Source: Arthrobacter sp. B6
Lineage (GTDB): Bacteria > Actinomycetota > Actinomycetes > Actinomycetales > Micrococcaceae
Assembly (NCBI RefSeq): GCF_001663775.1
Contig: NZ_KV467168.1
Location: 571,055 to 635,054, forward strand
DNA length: 64,000 nt
Direction of reading: 5' to 3'
Made by a program: the position numbers and the translations under genes. Positions 1 to 8,643 of this stretch are shown here, in pieces. The notes under the pieces are model-generated. The model searched no databases. It was given only the letters and a program-made list of their open reading frames with translations, and was not told where the DNA came from. Numbering within the stretch: position 1 is the first letter of the stretch; each line of letters begins with the position of its first letter.

Positions 1-1
1 C

Positions 2-1615
2 CTGATTCCGGTGGGCATCAGCGTCATGCGCGATGAGCTGCCTAAGGAGAAGATGGGTACGGCCGTCGCGTTAATGAGCGCAACCCTGGGAATCGGCAGC
101 GCCATGGGCCTGCCTCTTACTGGGGTCCTTTATGAGGGTCTGGGGTGGGCGTCGATCTTCTGGGTGGCCGCTGCCGCCGGCACCTTGTTGCTTTTAGCTG
201 TGGCACTGGTGGTCCCTGAGTCCAGGGTCCGTACGCCTGGCCGCTTCGACTTTGGGGGTGCGTTGGTGTTGTCCGCGGCGTTGGCCGCGTTGTTGTTGGC
301 CATATCAAAGGGCGGTTCCTGGGGCTGGGGCTCGGAGCCGGTCCTCCTGCTGTTCCTGGCTGCGGCGATACTGCTTTCCGTCTGGGTGCCCTATGAACTC
401 AGGGTCAGCCAGCCGATGGTGGATCTGCGGACCTCGGTGCGCCGGCCGGTGCTGATGACCAACGTGGCGTCGTTGCTCATCGGCTTCGCCATGTTCGCCA
501 ACATGCTCCTCACCACGCAGCAGCTGCAGCTGCCGGCCTCGACCGGGTACGGTTTCGGGTTGAGCGTAATCAGCGCCGGCCTGTGCATGGTCCCGTCCGG
601 GCTTGCGATGGTGTTGTTCGCGCCCATTTCGGGGCGGATCATCCGGGTCTTCGGCGGGAAGACTGCGCTGATGGCCGGGGCAGTTGTCCTGATTGTGGGC
701 TATGTGGGCCGTGTCTTTTTCTACGATTCCATCGCTTTGGTGATCATCGGTTCAACGGTGGTGAGTGTGGGCACGGCTACCGCCTACGCCTCCATGCCGA
801 CCCTGATCATGGGTGCGGTGCCCATCACCGAAACTGCCTCCGCGAACGGGCTGAACAGCCTGGTCCGGTCGATCGGTACCTCAACCTCGAGCGCTGCGGT
901 TGCCGCCGTTCTCACCGCTGTCACGATGACGGTCGGGGCTGAGCGCTTCCCTGCCTTCGATGCGTTCAAAGACGTGTTCTGGATGGCCGCCCTTGCCTCG
1001 GCCGCTTCCATGCTGGCCGCGGTCTTCATCCCGCACTCTGCTGCGGTCACGCGGCCACCCGCCCCCGATGTCACTGCAGGTGAGCTCGTGGTCCGAGGAC
1101 GTGTCCTGGCCCCCGACAGGAGGCCCCTTACCCCCGCCGTAGTTACGGTCCTGCACATTGGAGGCGAGCCGGTGGACTGGAGCCGCGTGGATGCGGAGGG
1201 AAACTATTCCGTGGCCCTGCCTGTCGCTGGGAAGTACCTCATGGTGGCCAACACGGCCGGTTGGACGCCGATGGCGGAGGTCTTCGAATTCGACGGCCGG
1301 ACCTTGGAGCATAACTTCCAGCTTCGGAACCGGCTGATGATCACTGGCACAGCCAGCACGGGTGGTCACGCGATTGCCGGAGCGGCGATTACCCTGCTAG
1401 AGGCCGGCGGTGGCTATGTTGCCACGACGCGGACAGACGAAGAGGGCACCTATGCCTTTCCGCTGCCCCCTGCGGGCCGCTACGTAATGACCATGCTCCA
1501 TCCGCGGACGGAACACGCGATGGCGCAGAAGCTCGCGGTGGACAACCGTTCGGTCACCCTGGACTTCACCGCGCCAGCTATGGAACAAAGCTCTGGAGAG
1601 CCGGTGGGAGCATGA
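2..1615 (+). CDS. MFS drug/efflux transporter (DHA2-like) with C-terminal carboxypeptidase-regulatory-like repeats, 5' partial
   Basis: The reading frame is open from base 2, so the N-terminal half lies outside the window. The visible part has about nine hydrophobic segments with MFS character, including a glycine-rich helix (TLGIGSAMGLPLTGVLYEGLG) and an ETASANGLNSLVRSIG segment typical of 14-TM EmrB/QacA-type proton antiporters, which export drugs or metabolites. After the last helix (about residue 345) come two beta-sandwich repeats of about 80 residues each, with the G-x-V-x-x-x-x-x-P-hydrophobic and D-x-x-G-x-Y pattern of carboxypeptidase regulatory-like domains. That tail is unusual for an MFS protein. 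The stop overlaps the TetR-like gene start by 4 bases, so the pair is probably a repressor/exporter unit. Family confidence is high; the substrate is unknown. Confidence 0.85.
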   Translation: MIPVGISVMRDELPKEKMGTAVALMSATLGIGSAMGLPLTGVLYEGLGWASIFWVAAAAGTLLLLAVALVVPESRVRTPGRFDFGGALVLSAALAALLLAISKGGSWGWGSEPVLLLFLAAAILLSVWVPYELRVSQPMVDLRTSVRRPVLMTNVASLLIGFAMFANMLLTTQQLQLPASTGYGFGLSVISAGLCMVPSGLAMVLFAPISGRIIRVFGGKTALMAGAVVLIVGYVGRVFFYDSIALVIIGSTVVSVGTATAYASMPTLIMGAVPITETASANGLNSLVRSIGTSTSSAAVAAVLTAVTMTVGAERFPAFDAFKDVFWMAALASAASMLAAVFIPHSAAVTRPPAPDVTAGELVVRGRVLAPDRRPLTPAVVTVLHIGGEPVDWSRVDAEGNYSVALPVAGKYLMVANTAGWTPMAEVFEFDGRTLEHNFQLRNRLMITGTASTGGHAIAGAAITLLEAGGGYVATTRTDEEGTYAFPLPPAGRYVMTMLHPRTEHAMAQKLAVDNRSVTLDFTAPAMEQSSGEPVGA

Positions 1616-2168
1616 GCGGCCCGAGCCACGACACGATCCTCCGTGCAGCATCCCGGCCTTTTGGGGAACGCGAATACCGTGCCGTCACAGTCCGTGATAT
1701 CGCCGCAGAGGCGGGCGTTTCGGCAGCCTTGGTCATGAAACTGTTTGTTTCAAAGGAAAAACTCTTTGCCGCGGTGCAACCGGACGAGTCGCTGCTCGCC
1801 GAACTGAACGTCCCTACGTCAGAGCTCGGAGGAGCCTTGGTGTTCCGGGTGCTCATCCGCCGCGAACGCGGCATACAGGAGCCCTGGGCCAACATTCCGT
1901 TCGCGGTACTCGACTCCCCGAACCCTGAGGCTGCCCGCGCAGACACCTGTGAACGCTACCTCGCCGCCATTGCACACCTCATCGGCGACGGCTCGGCCGA
2001 TCGCCGCTTCGCCGCGACCGTGACTGCCCTCATGATTGGATTCGGCGAAAGCGTCCAACCCTGGACCTGTTTGGCGCCTGGACTTTTGACGAACTAGTCG
2101 CACACTACGGCGCAATCGTTCAGACACAAATCGACGCTTGTGCGTCGCCAACGAACGATGGCCGGTAG
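1612..2168 (+). pseudogene. TetR-family regulator, C-terminus frameshifted
   Basis: The N-terminal 50 residues form a TetR helix-turn-helix: TVRDIAAEAGVSAALVMKLF followed by a SKEKLF segment. The family represses neighbouring efflux genes, and this gene overlaps the transporter stop by 4 bases. The frame runs to a stop at 2097 (161 residues) with an implausible ending. Near base 2057 the adjacent frame continues the expected C-terminus (LDLFGAWTFDELVAHYG...) to a stop at 2166-2168. One base appears to be missing: restoring one would read VRTLDLFGAW. This is either a real frameshift or a sequencing error. If real, the regulator loses its last 35 or so residues, including part of the dimerisation domain. 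Confidence 0.75.
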
Positions 2169-2209
2169 GAAACGGCTGCTAGACATCTCCATTAAGGGTA
2201 GGAAACGGC
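2164..2209. repeat. Two direct copies of GGTAGGAAACGGC
   Basis: A 13-base direct repeat occurs at 2164-2176 and 2197-2209, a 33-base period (about three helical turns). It sits at the end of the TetR pseudogene and the start of the long intergenic region upstream of the relaxase operon. Such spaced repeats (iterons) can be protein-binding sites near oriT or origins; here that is inference. Confidence 0.5.
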
Positions 2210-2776
2210 GGTTGACGTTATTGCCGTAAGGCCAATTATCGGTCGGCAGCAGAAAATGGCAGATTGCGCTGCTCCGACGCCCAATCAAGTACACCCCAAC
2301 CTGACGTCAGGCAGCCAGACGCAAACTGTCACAGTAGAGTACGATCCCTCGTTTGTTGACGGTGACTAGGGGAACTCATAGACCCAGACCGGACACCGTG
2401 GGCTGTTAGTAAGCCGGCTTCGTCAGCTTGTCGGGACCGGTTCTCCCGCCACACAGTCCCGGCGCATCACGAACAGGATCAGTTGGGACTGCGGTGAGCG
2501 GATTCGGGGGCTTGCAGCAAGCGGGCAATCCCGTATCCACCCATTCTCACGCATCGCCCCGTCTGCCGCTCCGACGACTACAAACCGCTTCGAACCCATG
2601 GGCAACAAGTAACAGTGCCCACAAGCCAAAGCAGTGCGCAGCTATGTCTGCCGCTCCTCGTCTGCGACGAGCCTTCACCGCATCAACGCTTCACACCTCT
2701 GGCATCCAAGGTCATCAGCGTGAGGACAGCTCACGCTAGGTCATGTCGAAACCGGACCCCGATCTTATGAACTTCC
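2169..2776. other. 608-base non-coding region upstream of the relaxase operon; possible oriT/promoter region
   Basis: No reading frame here has convincing protein character. Visible features are the second GGTAGGAAACGGC repeat and a perfect 10-base palindrome, CTGACGTCAG, at about 2301-2310. MobF transfer origins usually lie next to the relaxase gene, so this is the most likely place for oriT, but no nic consensus was recognised. Confidence 0.4.
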
Positions 2777-3283
2777 GTGATCAAGAATTGCGAAGAGTGC
2801 ACGATGGGCTTCGAGCCTTCCCGCAAAAGTCAGCGCTTCTGTTCGATCCGCTGCGGCAACAGGAAGCGGGACCGGATGCGTCGAACTGCGCGCCGTCTCG
2901 CAGTGGCGGTAGAGGCTGACGCCGGAGCCGTAGTTCCCAAGGACGAGCTGAAGGCTTTGCAGCGCCAGCTGGCAACTAGGACAAGGATCTGCCAGCGGCG
3001 TGTCGAGATTCTGCAGTCCAAGCTCCGCTCCCAGACCTGTGAGATCGATCGTCTCGAAGCTGAGAACTCCGAGCAGCGTCAAAGCAACAATGTCCTCCAG
3101 CTCGAAGTAGCCCGGCTGAAGCGTGCGCAACGGACCAACGTGCAGGACCTCGCGCATCTCGCAGCTTGGCTGGTCTCGCTTGCGAACGCAAAAGGTGTCG
3201 CCCTGGACCCCGCAACGCTGGACATCCTCGCCCGCCGCGGATGGCATCCATCCAAGCGCCAGGCAGGAGCGCCGCGGTCATGA
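2777..3283 (+). CDS. Small zinc-finger and coiled-coil protein, relaxase partner candidate
   Basis: A 168-residue protein with a GTG start and no clear Shine-Dalgarno sequence. The N-terminus has a four-cysteine pattern, CEEC-(x12)-RFCSIRC, that looks like a small zinc ribbon. A basic stretch follows (KRDRMRRTARR), then about 80 residues of heptad-rich charged sequence (ELKALQRQ ... LRSQTCEIDRLEAENSEQ ... LQLEVARLKRA) typical of a coiled coil. The stop overlaps the relaxase ATG as ATGA, so translation is coupled. Its position and DNA-binding-like features suggest an accessory protein of the relaxosome or a regulator of the relaxase gene. Function is inferred from context only. Confidence 0.75.
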   Translation: MIKNCEECTMGFEPSRKSQRFCSIRCGNRKRDRMRRTARRLAVAVEADAGAVVPKDELKALQRQLATRTRICQRRVEILQSKLRSQTCEIDRLEAENSEQRQSNNVLQLEVARLKRAQRTNVQDLAHLAAWLVSLANAKGVALDPATLDILARRGWHPSKRQAGAPRS

Positions 3284-6200
3284 CGATGTCCATCGCACGC
3301 CTTTCAGCACAGTCGGGTCTCCGCTATCTGTTCAAGACCACGATGATGGACGACCTCACCACTACTCCCCCGGAAGCCACCACCTACTACATGAAGGCCG
3401 GGACGCCTGAAGGATGGTGGATCGGCAGCGGACTGCCGGGCATCAACAGAGGTGCCGGCGGCGGCGTCACCGAAACAGACGCGAAAGCAGTCTTCGACTT
3501 AGCCGTACATCCGGACACCAACGCACCACTGGGCCGCCCGCATAGCCAACCCACCGCCGTCGAAAACAAAACCGGCCCACCAGCAGGGAGGAACGCCGTC
3601 GTTGGCTTCGACCTGACTTTCAGTGTGCCGAAGTCAGTGTCAGTCCTCTGGGCACTCAGCCCTAGGAGCACGCAAGACCTAATCCTCCGCGTCCACCACG
3701 AATCAGTGAAAGCAACACTTGCCTGGTTGGAAGAGCAGGTCATCCACACCCGCGCCGGACGAAACGGCGTCGCCCACGTCGGCACAAGGGGCGCCATCGC
3801 CGCCGCCTTCGACCACTGGGAATCCCGCACCGGCGACCCGCAACTTCACACCCACCTTGTCATCGCCAACCGCATCCAGCGCATCACCGACGACGCCTGG
3901 GTCACCCTTGACTCCCGCACGCTATACAAGGCCACCGTCGCTGCCAGCGAACACTACAACGGACTCCTCTTTGACGCGCTCCACCGGAAACTTGGCAGCG
4001 ACACGGACATCCGCCTCCCCGTCATCAACACGGGCAATCCCAGCCAGCAGCTCACCGGGATCGATGAGGACCTCATCCGCGAGTTCTCCAACCGGTCCCG
4101 GCTGATCAACGTGGAAACAGACCGCCTCGTCGCGGAGTGGACAATGGAACACGGCCGTCCGCCAAGCACAGCAACGGTCATCAAGCTGCGGCAGCAAGCG
4201 ACCCTGACCACACGCGTTCCCAAGTCCGAGCTCCCCACTCCCCTGCACGAGCTATCCAGAGAATGGAAGGCACGCGCCACCGCCAAAGGATTCCAACCGG
4301 ACGATGTTATTCCGGCAACGATCAACCGTTCCAGAATTACGCCATTTGCCTTCACTGATTTGACCCCTGACTGGATCACCGCCGTCGCCACCCTGACCCG
4401 TGAGCGGGTCGCTCAAAAGCGCTCAACCTGGAATCGCTGGAATCTCCTTGCGGAAGCCGAACGCGTCTGTGCCCAGGTGCGTTGCCGCACGGCGGCGGAC
4501 AGGAGCACGCTCATGGACGCCATCGCCACCGCAGCCGAGCAGCAATCCGTGCCTCTGAATGATTACCGGTACACCGTCCCGGCCCACGCCGAGGCAGACG
4601 TCCAGCATGGGCCTCGAAGCGTCTTCGACTTTCACGGGTCACGCCTCTACACCGATACGTCCACGCTCGCCTGCGAGGGCGCGGTCATGGAAGCAAGGGA
4701 CGACGACGGCGGCCCTGCAGTCCGCGCCGACGTCATTATGGATCTACTTGACCGAGTCCAAAAGCCGGAGAGCCGAGTGCTTCACTCCGATCAGCGTGCC
4801 GCCGTCGCCGAGGTGGTCCTGAGCGGCAACCGTCTCGACGCCATCGTGGGGCCAGCGGGCACGGGAAAGACGACAACGCTGAGTGCACTGAAAGCAGTTT
4901 GGGAAGCGGAGTACGGCGCTGGCAGCGTTATAGGACTTGCCCCGGCAGCTGCCAGCGCGGAAGTGCTGGGCCGCGAACTCGCTATGGCAACGGAAAACGT
5001 CACTAAGTGGCTGCACGAATCGGCCGGACAGGGGGCCAGTTCACGGGCGGGGCGCTTCTTCAACGTGCATTCGCAACTGACCACGGCTCGTTTCGGCGAG
5101 CGCTGGAGCATCACGTTAGCCCAGGAGGCGGCGCAGCTCGCTGCCACCCAGCAACGCTGGTGCTTCCACGCGAATCAGCTCATCATCGTTGACGAAGCGT
5201 CGATGGTTTCGACTTTCCAGCTTGCGGCTCTCGTACAGCAGGCCCAGAATGCTGGCGCGAAGATCCTCCTGGTCGGCGACCCGGGACAGCTGGATGCCAT
5301 CGACGCCGGAGGCGTACTTGGCTGGCTGGACCGGCAGGGGAAGGCAACACGGCTGAGCACGATCTGGAGATTCCATGGGGAGTGGGAGCGTGCGTCGTCG
5401 CTCAAGCTCCGGAACGGTGACTACTCAGCCGTCAACGACTATGCCCAACATGGGCGGATCCGGCACGGCACCTACCTGAATATGGCTGACCAGGCGTACC
5501 TCGCCTGGCAGGCAGATACCCGGGCAGGCAAGTCGTCCATCCTCATTGCCGCCGACAATGAAACGGTCGGCATGCTCAATGAACGGGCGCAGGCGGATCG
5601 AGTGGCCCAGGGAGAGGTGGATCCAGAGCAGACGGTGCTGCTCAGCGATGGCCTAGGGGCGGGTTCCGGTGATACGGTCATCGCCCGCGGAAATAACCGA
5701 AAGCTAGTGGACAGTGACGGTAATTTCGTGAGGAACGGAACGCTGTTCGACGTCGAAGGCATCAGTCGGCGTGACGGCTCCCTGCTCGCGCGGCGGCGGG
5801 ACACAGGCGCGTGCGTCCTACTCCCCCGGGCATATCTGGAGACATCCGTCGAGCTGGGCTATGCAACCACGGCACACCGTTCCCAGGGCCTTACCGTGGA
5901 CACGGGCCACACCGTGATCACTCAGGGCAGGCTCACGCGCGAGCTGCTGTATGTGAGCATGACCCGCGGCCGTTCCGGCAACTTTGCCTACGTCAGCGAA
6001 GGTGACGACGCCGAACATTTAGCTGTCGATCCATCACTGCAGCTCTCATGGCAGGGCATCCTTGGCGAGGTGCTGGCGGCTGAGGGCGCCGAACGGACTG
6101 CCCACGAGATTCGTGACGCGGAGCTTAGGAAGGCGGACAGCCTTGAGCGGCTCTACGCGGAGTATGACTACCTCGCGCAGATCGCGGCAGGACTGGATCT

Positions 6201-6843
6201 TAGGCAGCAGTTGGACGAACATGCCCCTGGTGCCTCACAGGAATTCGAACAATCTCCGTCGTGGGGCGCAACTGTCGCGGCATGGCGGAAAGCCACAGCC
6301 GTCAGCCGGCAGGGTACCGAGCGCATACTGAGCCAGTTCTGCCAGGAAAGTAGTATTGCCAATGATCGCTGCGCTGTCCTCAGCGTGCGCCTCCGCCGGT
6401 TCATGACAGGAAGGACGACGGCGGTTGAGGAACCTCTGGTTGAAAAGCTCACCATTCCGCGCCCTGACTTAGCGTCGATGATTCAGCAGGTCAGGGTACG
6501 TATCTCCCAAAGAACGGAGACCGTGAGCATGGCAGCGCTGACAGCCGATCCTGAGTGGAAACGTGCTTTGCTTGAAGCCGTCGGAGATAGCACCAGCGGC
6601 GAAACCTGGCAGCTGGTCCGTGACGTTGCCGTCTTTCGCGACAGGTGGGCGTTGCCGGACTCTCCCCTCCCCCTGGGTCCGTCTCCCGCGGATTACGAAT
6701 GGGAACAACAGGGCCAGCGTGAACGAATCAACGCAGCAATTAACAATGTTCATCGCCGTGGCACGGCTCAACTAGATAACTCACTTTTGGATTCAGCCCT
6801 TTCTCAGCAAGTCCTCCTTACAGGTGCCGGCTGGCAGCTCTAA
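3280..6843 (+). CDS. MobF-family conjugative relaxase-helicase (TrwC/TraI-like)
   Basis: Nicks oriT and unwinds the transferred strand during conjugation. I chose the ATG at 3280 because it overlaps the upstream stop by 4 bases and gives the usual MobF N-terminus MTMSIARLSA; the protein is 1187 residues. Candidate nicking tyrosines are Y16 and the pair Y36-Y37. The metal-binding histidine triad is H179, H190 and H192 (motif GDPQLHTHLV). The helicase part has Walker A GPAGTGKTT at about 524-532, a DEAS Walker B, VGDPGQLDAIDAGG, and a late YATTAHRSQG motif as in SF1/RecD-type helicases. The last 250 or so residues are divergent. It converges with the ssb/T4SS operon. Confidence 0.95.
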   Translation: MTMSIARLSAQSGLRYLFKTTMMDDLTTTPPEATTYYMKAGTPEGWWIGSGLPGINRGAGGGVTETDAKAVFDLAVHPDTNAPLGRPHSQPTAVENKTGPPAGRNAVVGFDLTFSVPKSVSVLWALSPRSTQDLILRVHHESVKATLAWLEEQVIHTRAGRNGVAHVGTRGAIAAAFDHWESRTGDPQLHTHLVIANRIQRITDDAWVTLDSRTLYKATVAASEHYNGLLFDALHRKLGSDTDIRLPVINTGNPSQQLTGIDEDLIREFSNRSRLINVETDRLVAEWTMEHGRPPSTATVIKLRQQATLTTRVPKSELPTPLHELSREWKARATAKGFQPDDVIPATINRSRITPFAFTDLTPDWITAVATLTRERVAQKRSTWNRWNLLAEAERVCAQVRCRTAADRSTLMDAIATAAEQQSVPLNDYRYTVPAHAEADVQHGPRSVFDFHGSRLYTDTSTLACEGAVMEARDDDGGPAVRADVIMDLLDRVQKPESRVLHSDQRAAVAEVVLSGNRLDAIVGPAGTGKTTTLSALKAVWEAEYGAGSVIGLAPAAASAEVLGRELAMATENVTKWLHESAGQGASSRAGRFFNVHSQLTTARFGERWSITLAQEAAQLAATQQRWCFHANQLIIVDEASMVSTFQLAALVQQAQNAGAKILLVGDPGQLDAIDAGGVLGWLDRQGKATRLSTIWRFHGEWERASSLKLRNGDYSAVNDYAQHGRIRHGTYLNMADQAYLAWQADTRAGKSSILIAADNETVGMLNERAQADRVAQGEVDPEQTVLLSDGLGAGSGDTVIARGNNRKLVDSDGNFVRNGTLFDVEGISRRDGSLLARRRDTGACVLLPRAYLETSVELGYATTAHRSQGLTVDTGHTVITQGRLTRELLYVSMTRGRSGNFAYVSEGDDAEHLAVDPSLQLSWQGILGEVLAAEGAERTAHEIRDAELRKADSLERLYAEYDYLAQIAAGLDLRQQLDEHAPGASQEFEQSPSWGATVAAWRKATAVSRQGTERILSQFCQESSIANDRCAVLSVRLRRFMTGRTTAVEEPLVEKLTIPRPDLASMIQQVRVRISQRTETVSMAALTADPEWKRALLEAVGDSTSGETWQLVRDVAVFRDRWALPDSPLPLGPSPADYEWEQQGQRERINAAINNVHRRGTAQLDNSLLDSALSQQVLLTGAGWQL

Positions 6844-6864
6844 TCTGGTAGGGAGGTAATGCGA

Positions 6865-7395
6865 ATGGTCGTCAATCCGGCGGTAAGACCCAAGGTAGCG
6901 ACAACCGGACTAGTGATAGCTAGCGCGGTTGTCTTCATAGTCTTTGCCTTCTCATTCGTAGCTTTGGCTGCCACGGAACTTCCTCTCGTCATGAAGGTCA
7001 TCGTTGGCAGCTTGTTGCTGGCAACTGTTCTAGTGCTGGCGCTGTTATGGGGGAAAAGATCTGCCCAACGACGGACTTGGCTCGCTAATGCAGCAAACAG
7101 ATGGCGATCCTTTGACAACGCTAAGCTGGCCAACGGAACCACGACAGAGGTGACCCTCCTCAGCGTCGACGCGGTGCAACCCACCGGCTCATGGGTCACC
7201 ATCATGTGGAACCGCCTCAACCACGTTCAGCGTGCCTGGATAGAAGCACTACCCGAACCACTATGGCCAGGATCCGTCCTGCTCATCACCCCCGACCCCA
7301 CTCAAGTAATGCCCAGCACACCATGGCCGGAGACGTACTTCGTTCGAGCCGCCGACTGCTTAGCTTGGGCACCCGCCGAAGGCCGGAGCCCCTAA
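6865..7395 (+). CDS. Hypothetical two-helix membrane protein downstream of the relaxase
   Basis: A 176-residue protein of unknown function. Two hydrophobic segments fill residues of about 12-34 and 40-60, followed by a soluble, probably cytosolic, domain. The GGAGGT at 6852-6857 lies 7 bases before the ATG at 6865 and only 1 base before the ATG at 6859, so the later start is preferred. It begins 21 bases after the relaxase stop and is probably cotranscribed. Membrane topology plus position suggest a conjugation accessory role, but no family was recognised. Confidence 0.7.
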   Translation: MVVNPAVRPKVATTGLVIASAVVFIVFAFSFVALAATELPLVMKVIVGSLLLATVLVLALLWGKRSAQRRTWLANAANRWRSFDNAKLANGTTTEVTLLSVDAVQPTGSWVTIMWNRLNHVQRAWIEALPEPLWPGSVLLITPDPTQVMPSTPWPETYFVRAADCLAWAPAEGRSP

Positions 7396-7434
7396 GCGGC
7401 ATCTACTGTTACGACGCTCCGGCGATACAAACAT

Positions 7435-7450
7435 TCGAACGTATGTTCTA
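7435..7450. promoter_or_regulatory. LexA (SOS) box
   Basis: TCGAAC-GTAT-GTTCTA matches the actinobacterial and Bacillus-type LexA operator TCGAAC-N4-GTTCGA at 11 of 12 arm positions. It ends 10 bases upstream of the ATG at 7461, so LexA bound here would block the promoter or start of that gene. Regulation by DNA damage is inferred from the match. Confidence 0.7.
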
Positions 7451-7460
7451 AAATGACTTC

Positions 7461-7745
7461 ATGATCAAGTCCGGCTCCCCTGAAGATGTCGAGCGAATGA
7501 TGATTCGCATGGACGCCGAAGCAAGCCGGCCGATAGACGACCCGGCCCCCATCCGAGATTTTCCGAAGTATGGGCGTCCGCTTGTGTACGTCAGCGGAAT
7601 TTACGGTAAAGCTGTCGGGTGGACCCACAAGTACGGCCTCATCGAGTGGCTGGATACTTCAGGCAAGTACCACATGGGGTGGGCTCATTCCTCAAGCATC
7701 AGGCGGGTAAAGCCCGAAGAGTGGAAGGGCAGCAGTGCGTTGTAG
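7461..7745 (+). CDS. Small SOS-box-controlled hypothetical protein
   Basis: 94 residues, unrecognised family. The C-terminal half (about 38-85) alternates aromatic and beta-prone residues (GRPLVYVSGIYGKAVGWTHKYG, then WLDTSGKYHMGWAHSSSIRRV), which suggests a small SH3-like beta barrel. There is no Shine-Dalgarno sequence, and the LexA-type operator ends 10 bases before the start codon, consistent with a leaderless transcript repressed by LexA. Its place between the relaxase and ssb suggests a role during transfer or the damage response. That role is inference. Confidence 0.65.
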   Translation: MIKSGSPEDVERMMIRMDAEASRPIDDPAPIRDFPKYGRPLVYVSGIYGKAVGWTHKYGLIEWLDTSGKYHMGWAHSSSIRRVKPEEWKGSSAL

Positions 7746-8082
7746 TCGGCAGCCATCCCGGCCACGATCAGGCAATCATCGGGTAGCGCCGTGCGTGTCG
7801 AAGGAACGCACGGCTCGCGGTCGTGCCTAGGGTCGTGGGCATGGAAAGAGATCCCTCAGGGGAGCTGAGAGGACAGACGTCGACAACGATCTTCTCGATA
7901 AGCCGGTCGGCACCGCACCTGTCCAGCTCGCGCTGCCGATCCTGGTGCAGGTGAAGCCTGGGCAGTTCCGCCGACTCTCTTAGAGCGGCGGCCGAAAGCG
8001 TCAGAGCGTACAAGCGGAGCGTAGACAAGGTGATGGCCTGGTCCAAATGAGGATCAGGCCACCCACTTCCAGCAGCAGTCAG
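7746..8082. other. 337-base intergenic region between convergent operons
   Basis: It lies between the plus-strand SOS gene and the 3' end of ssb on the minus strand. A minus-strand open frame (7768-8046, 92 codons) exists, but it has no ribosome binding site and no recognisable character. I see no clear terminator hairpin with a T tract. Confidence 0.4.
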
Positions 8083-8586
8083 CTACATGCTTATGTCAGC
8101 TCGCGCCGGCCCGCCTAAAGGGGGCGCGGCCACCGGTCCTTTCGTAGCGATGCTGTAAGCAGGCTGGGCAGCTTCGGGTGCCGCTTGAAGACCCGCATCT
8201 GCAGCAGCATCCGGACCGGCTGCCGCCCGCGGTGAGCGCTGGTAGGCCGCCGTGCCGAACCGAAGGTCAGGACCGATCGTCTCAGCAACAATCCGGCGGG
8301 CTTCCCGCCGCTCGCCGTCCTTTTCGAAGGCACGGAATTCGAGTTCACCCGACACCGTAACGGGGTCACCCTTCTTCAAGGAGTTCGAAGCATTCTCTGC
8401 GAGCGCGCGGAACGCCGAGACGTTGTGGAAGACAGGCTCTCCGTCCTGCCAGGACCCGTCGGCTCCCTGAATCCGCTGGTTCACAGCAACCCGCAGTTTG
8501 GCGTGCGCTACCCCGGACTCACCGTAGGTGAGCTCAGGGTCCGCGACGAGGTTTCCGGCAATGTTGACCGGAATCTTGGTACTCAT
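8083..8586 (-). CDS. ssb: Single-stranded DNA-binding protein (element-encoded)
   Basis: An OB-fold SSB of 167 residues. The start is ATG 8586 (MSTKIPVNIAGNLVADPEL), behind an AAAGGGCAGAAG ribosome binding site, rather than the longer frame. The pattern V-x-GNL-x-x-DPEL at the N-terminus and the SLKKGDPVTVSGELEFRAFEKDG region near 70-90 are SSB hallmarks. The C-terminal third is alanine/proline-rich and ends ADISM, without the usual acidic DDDxPF tip of chromosomal SSB, so recruitment of host partners may differ. Plasmid- and ICE-borne SSBs coat incoming single strands and can damp the SOS response in recipients. It is the last gene of the minus-strand transfer operon. Confidence 0.93.
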   Translation of the reverse strand: MSTKIPVNIAGNLVADPELTYGESGVAHAKLRVAVNQRIQGADGSWQDGEPVFHNVSAFRALAENASNSLKKGDPVTVSGELEFRAFEKDGERREARRIVAETIGPDLRFGTAAYQRSPRAAAGPDAAADAGLQAAPEAAQPAYSIATKGPVAAPPLGGPARADISM

Positions 8587-8643
8587 ATCTTCTGCCCTTT
8601 CTTTCGCAGACGGGTTTCTCCCGTCCAACACTTCGCGGCCGCC

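Noticed and set aside
2428..2739. 103-codon plus-strand frame in the region upstream of the relaxase
   Set aside because: No ribosome binding site, low-complexity composition and no recognisable motif.
2169..2776. Left attachment site
   Set aside because: No copy of the tRNA-Leu 3' end was found by eye here, so none is annotated.
7768..8046. 92-codon minus-strand frame after ssb
   Set aside because: No ribosome binding site and no protein-like pattern; probably chance in high-GC DNA.
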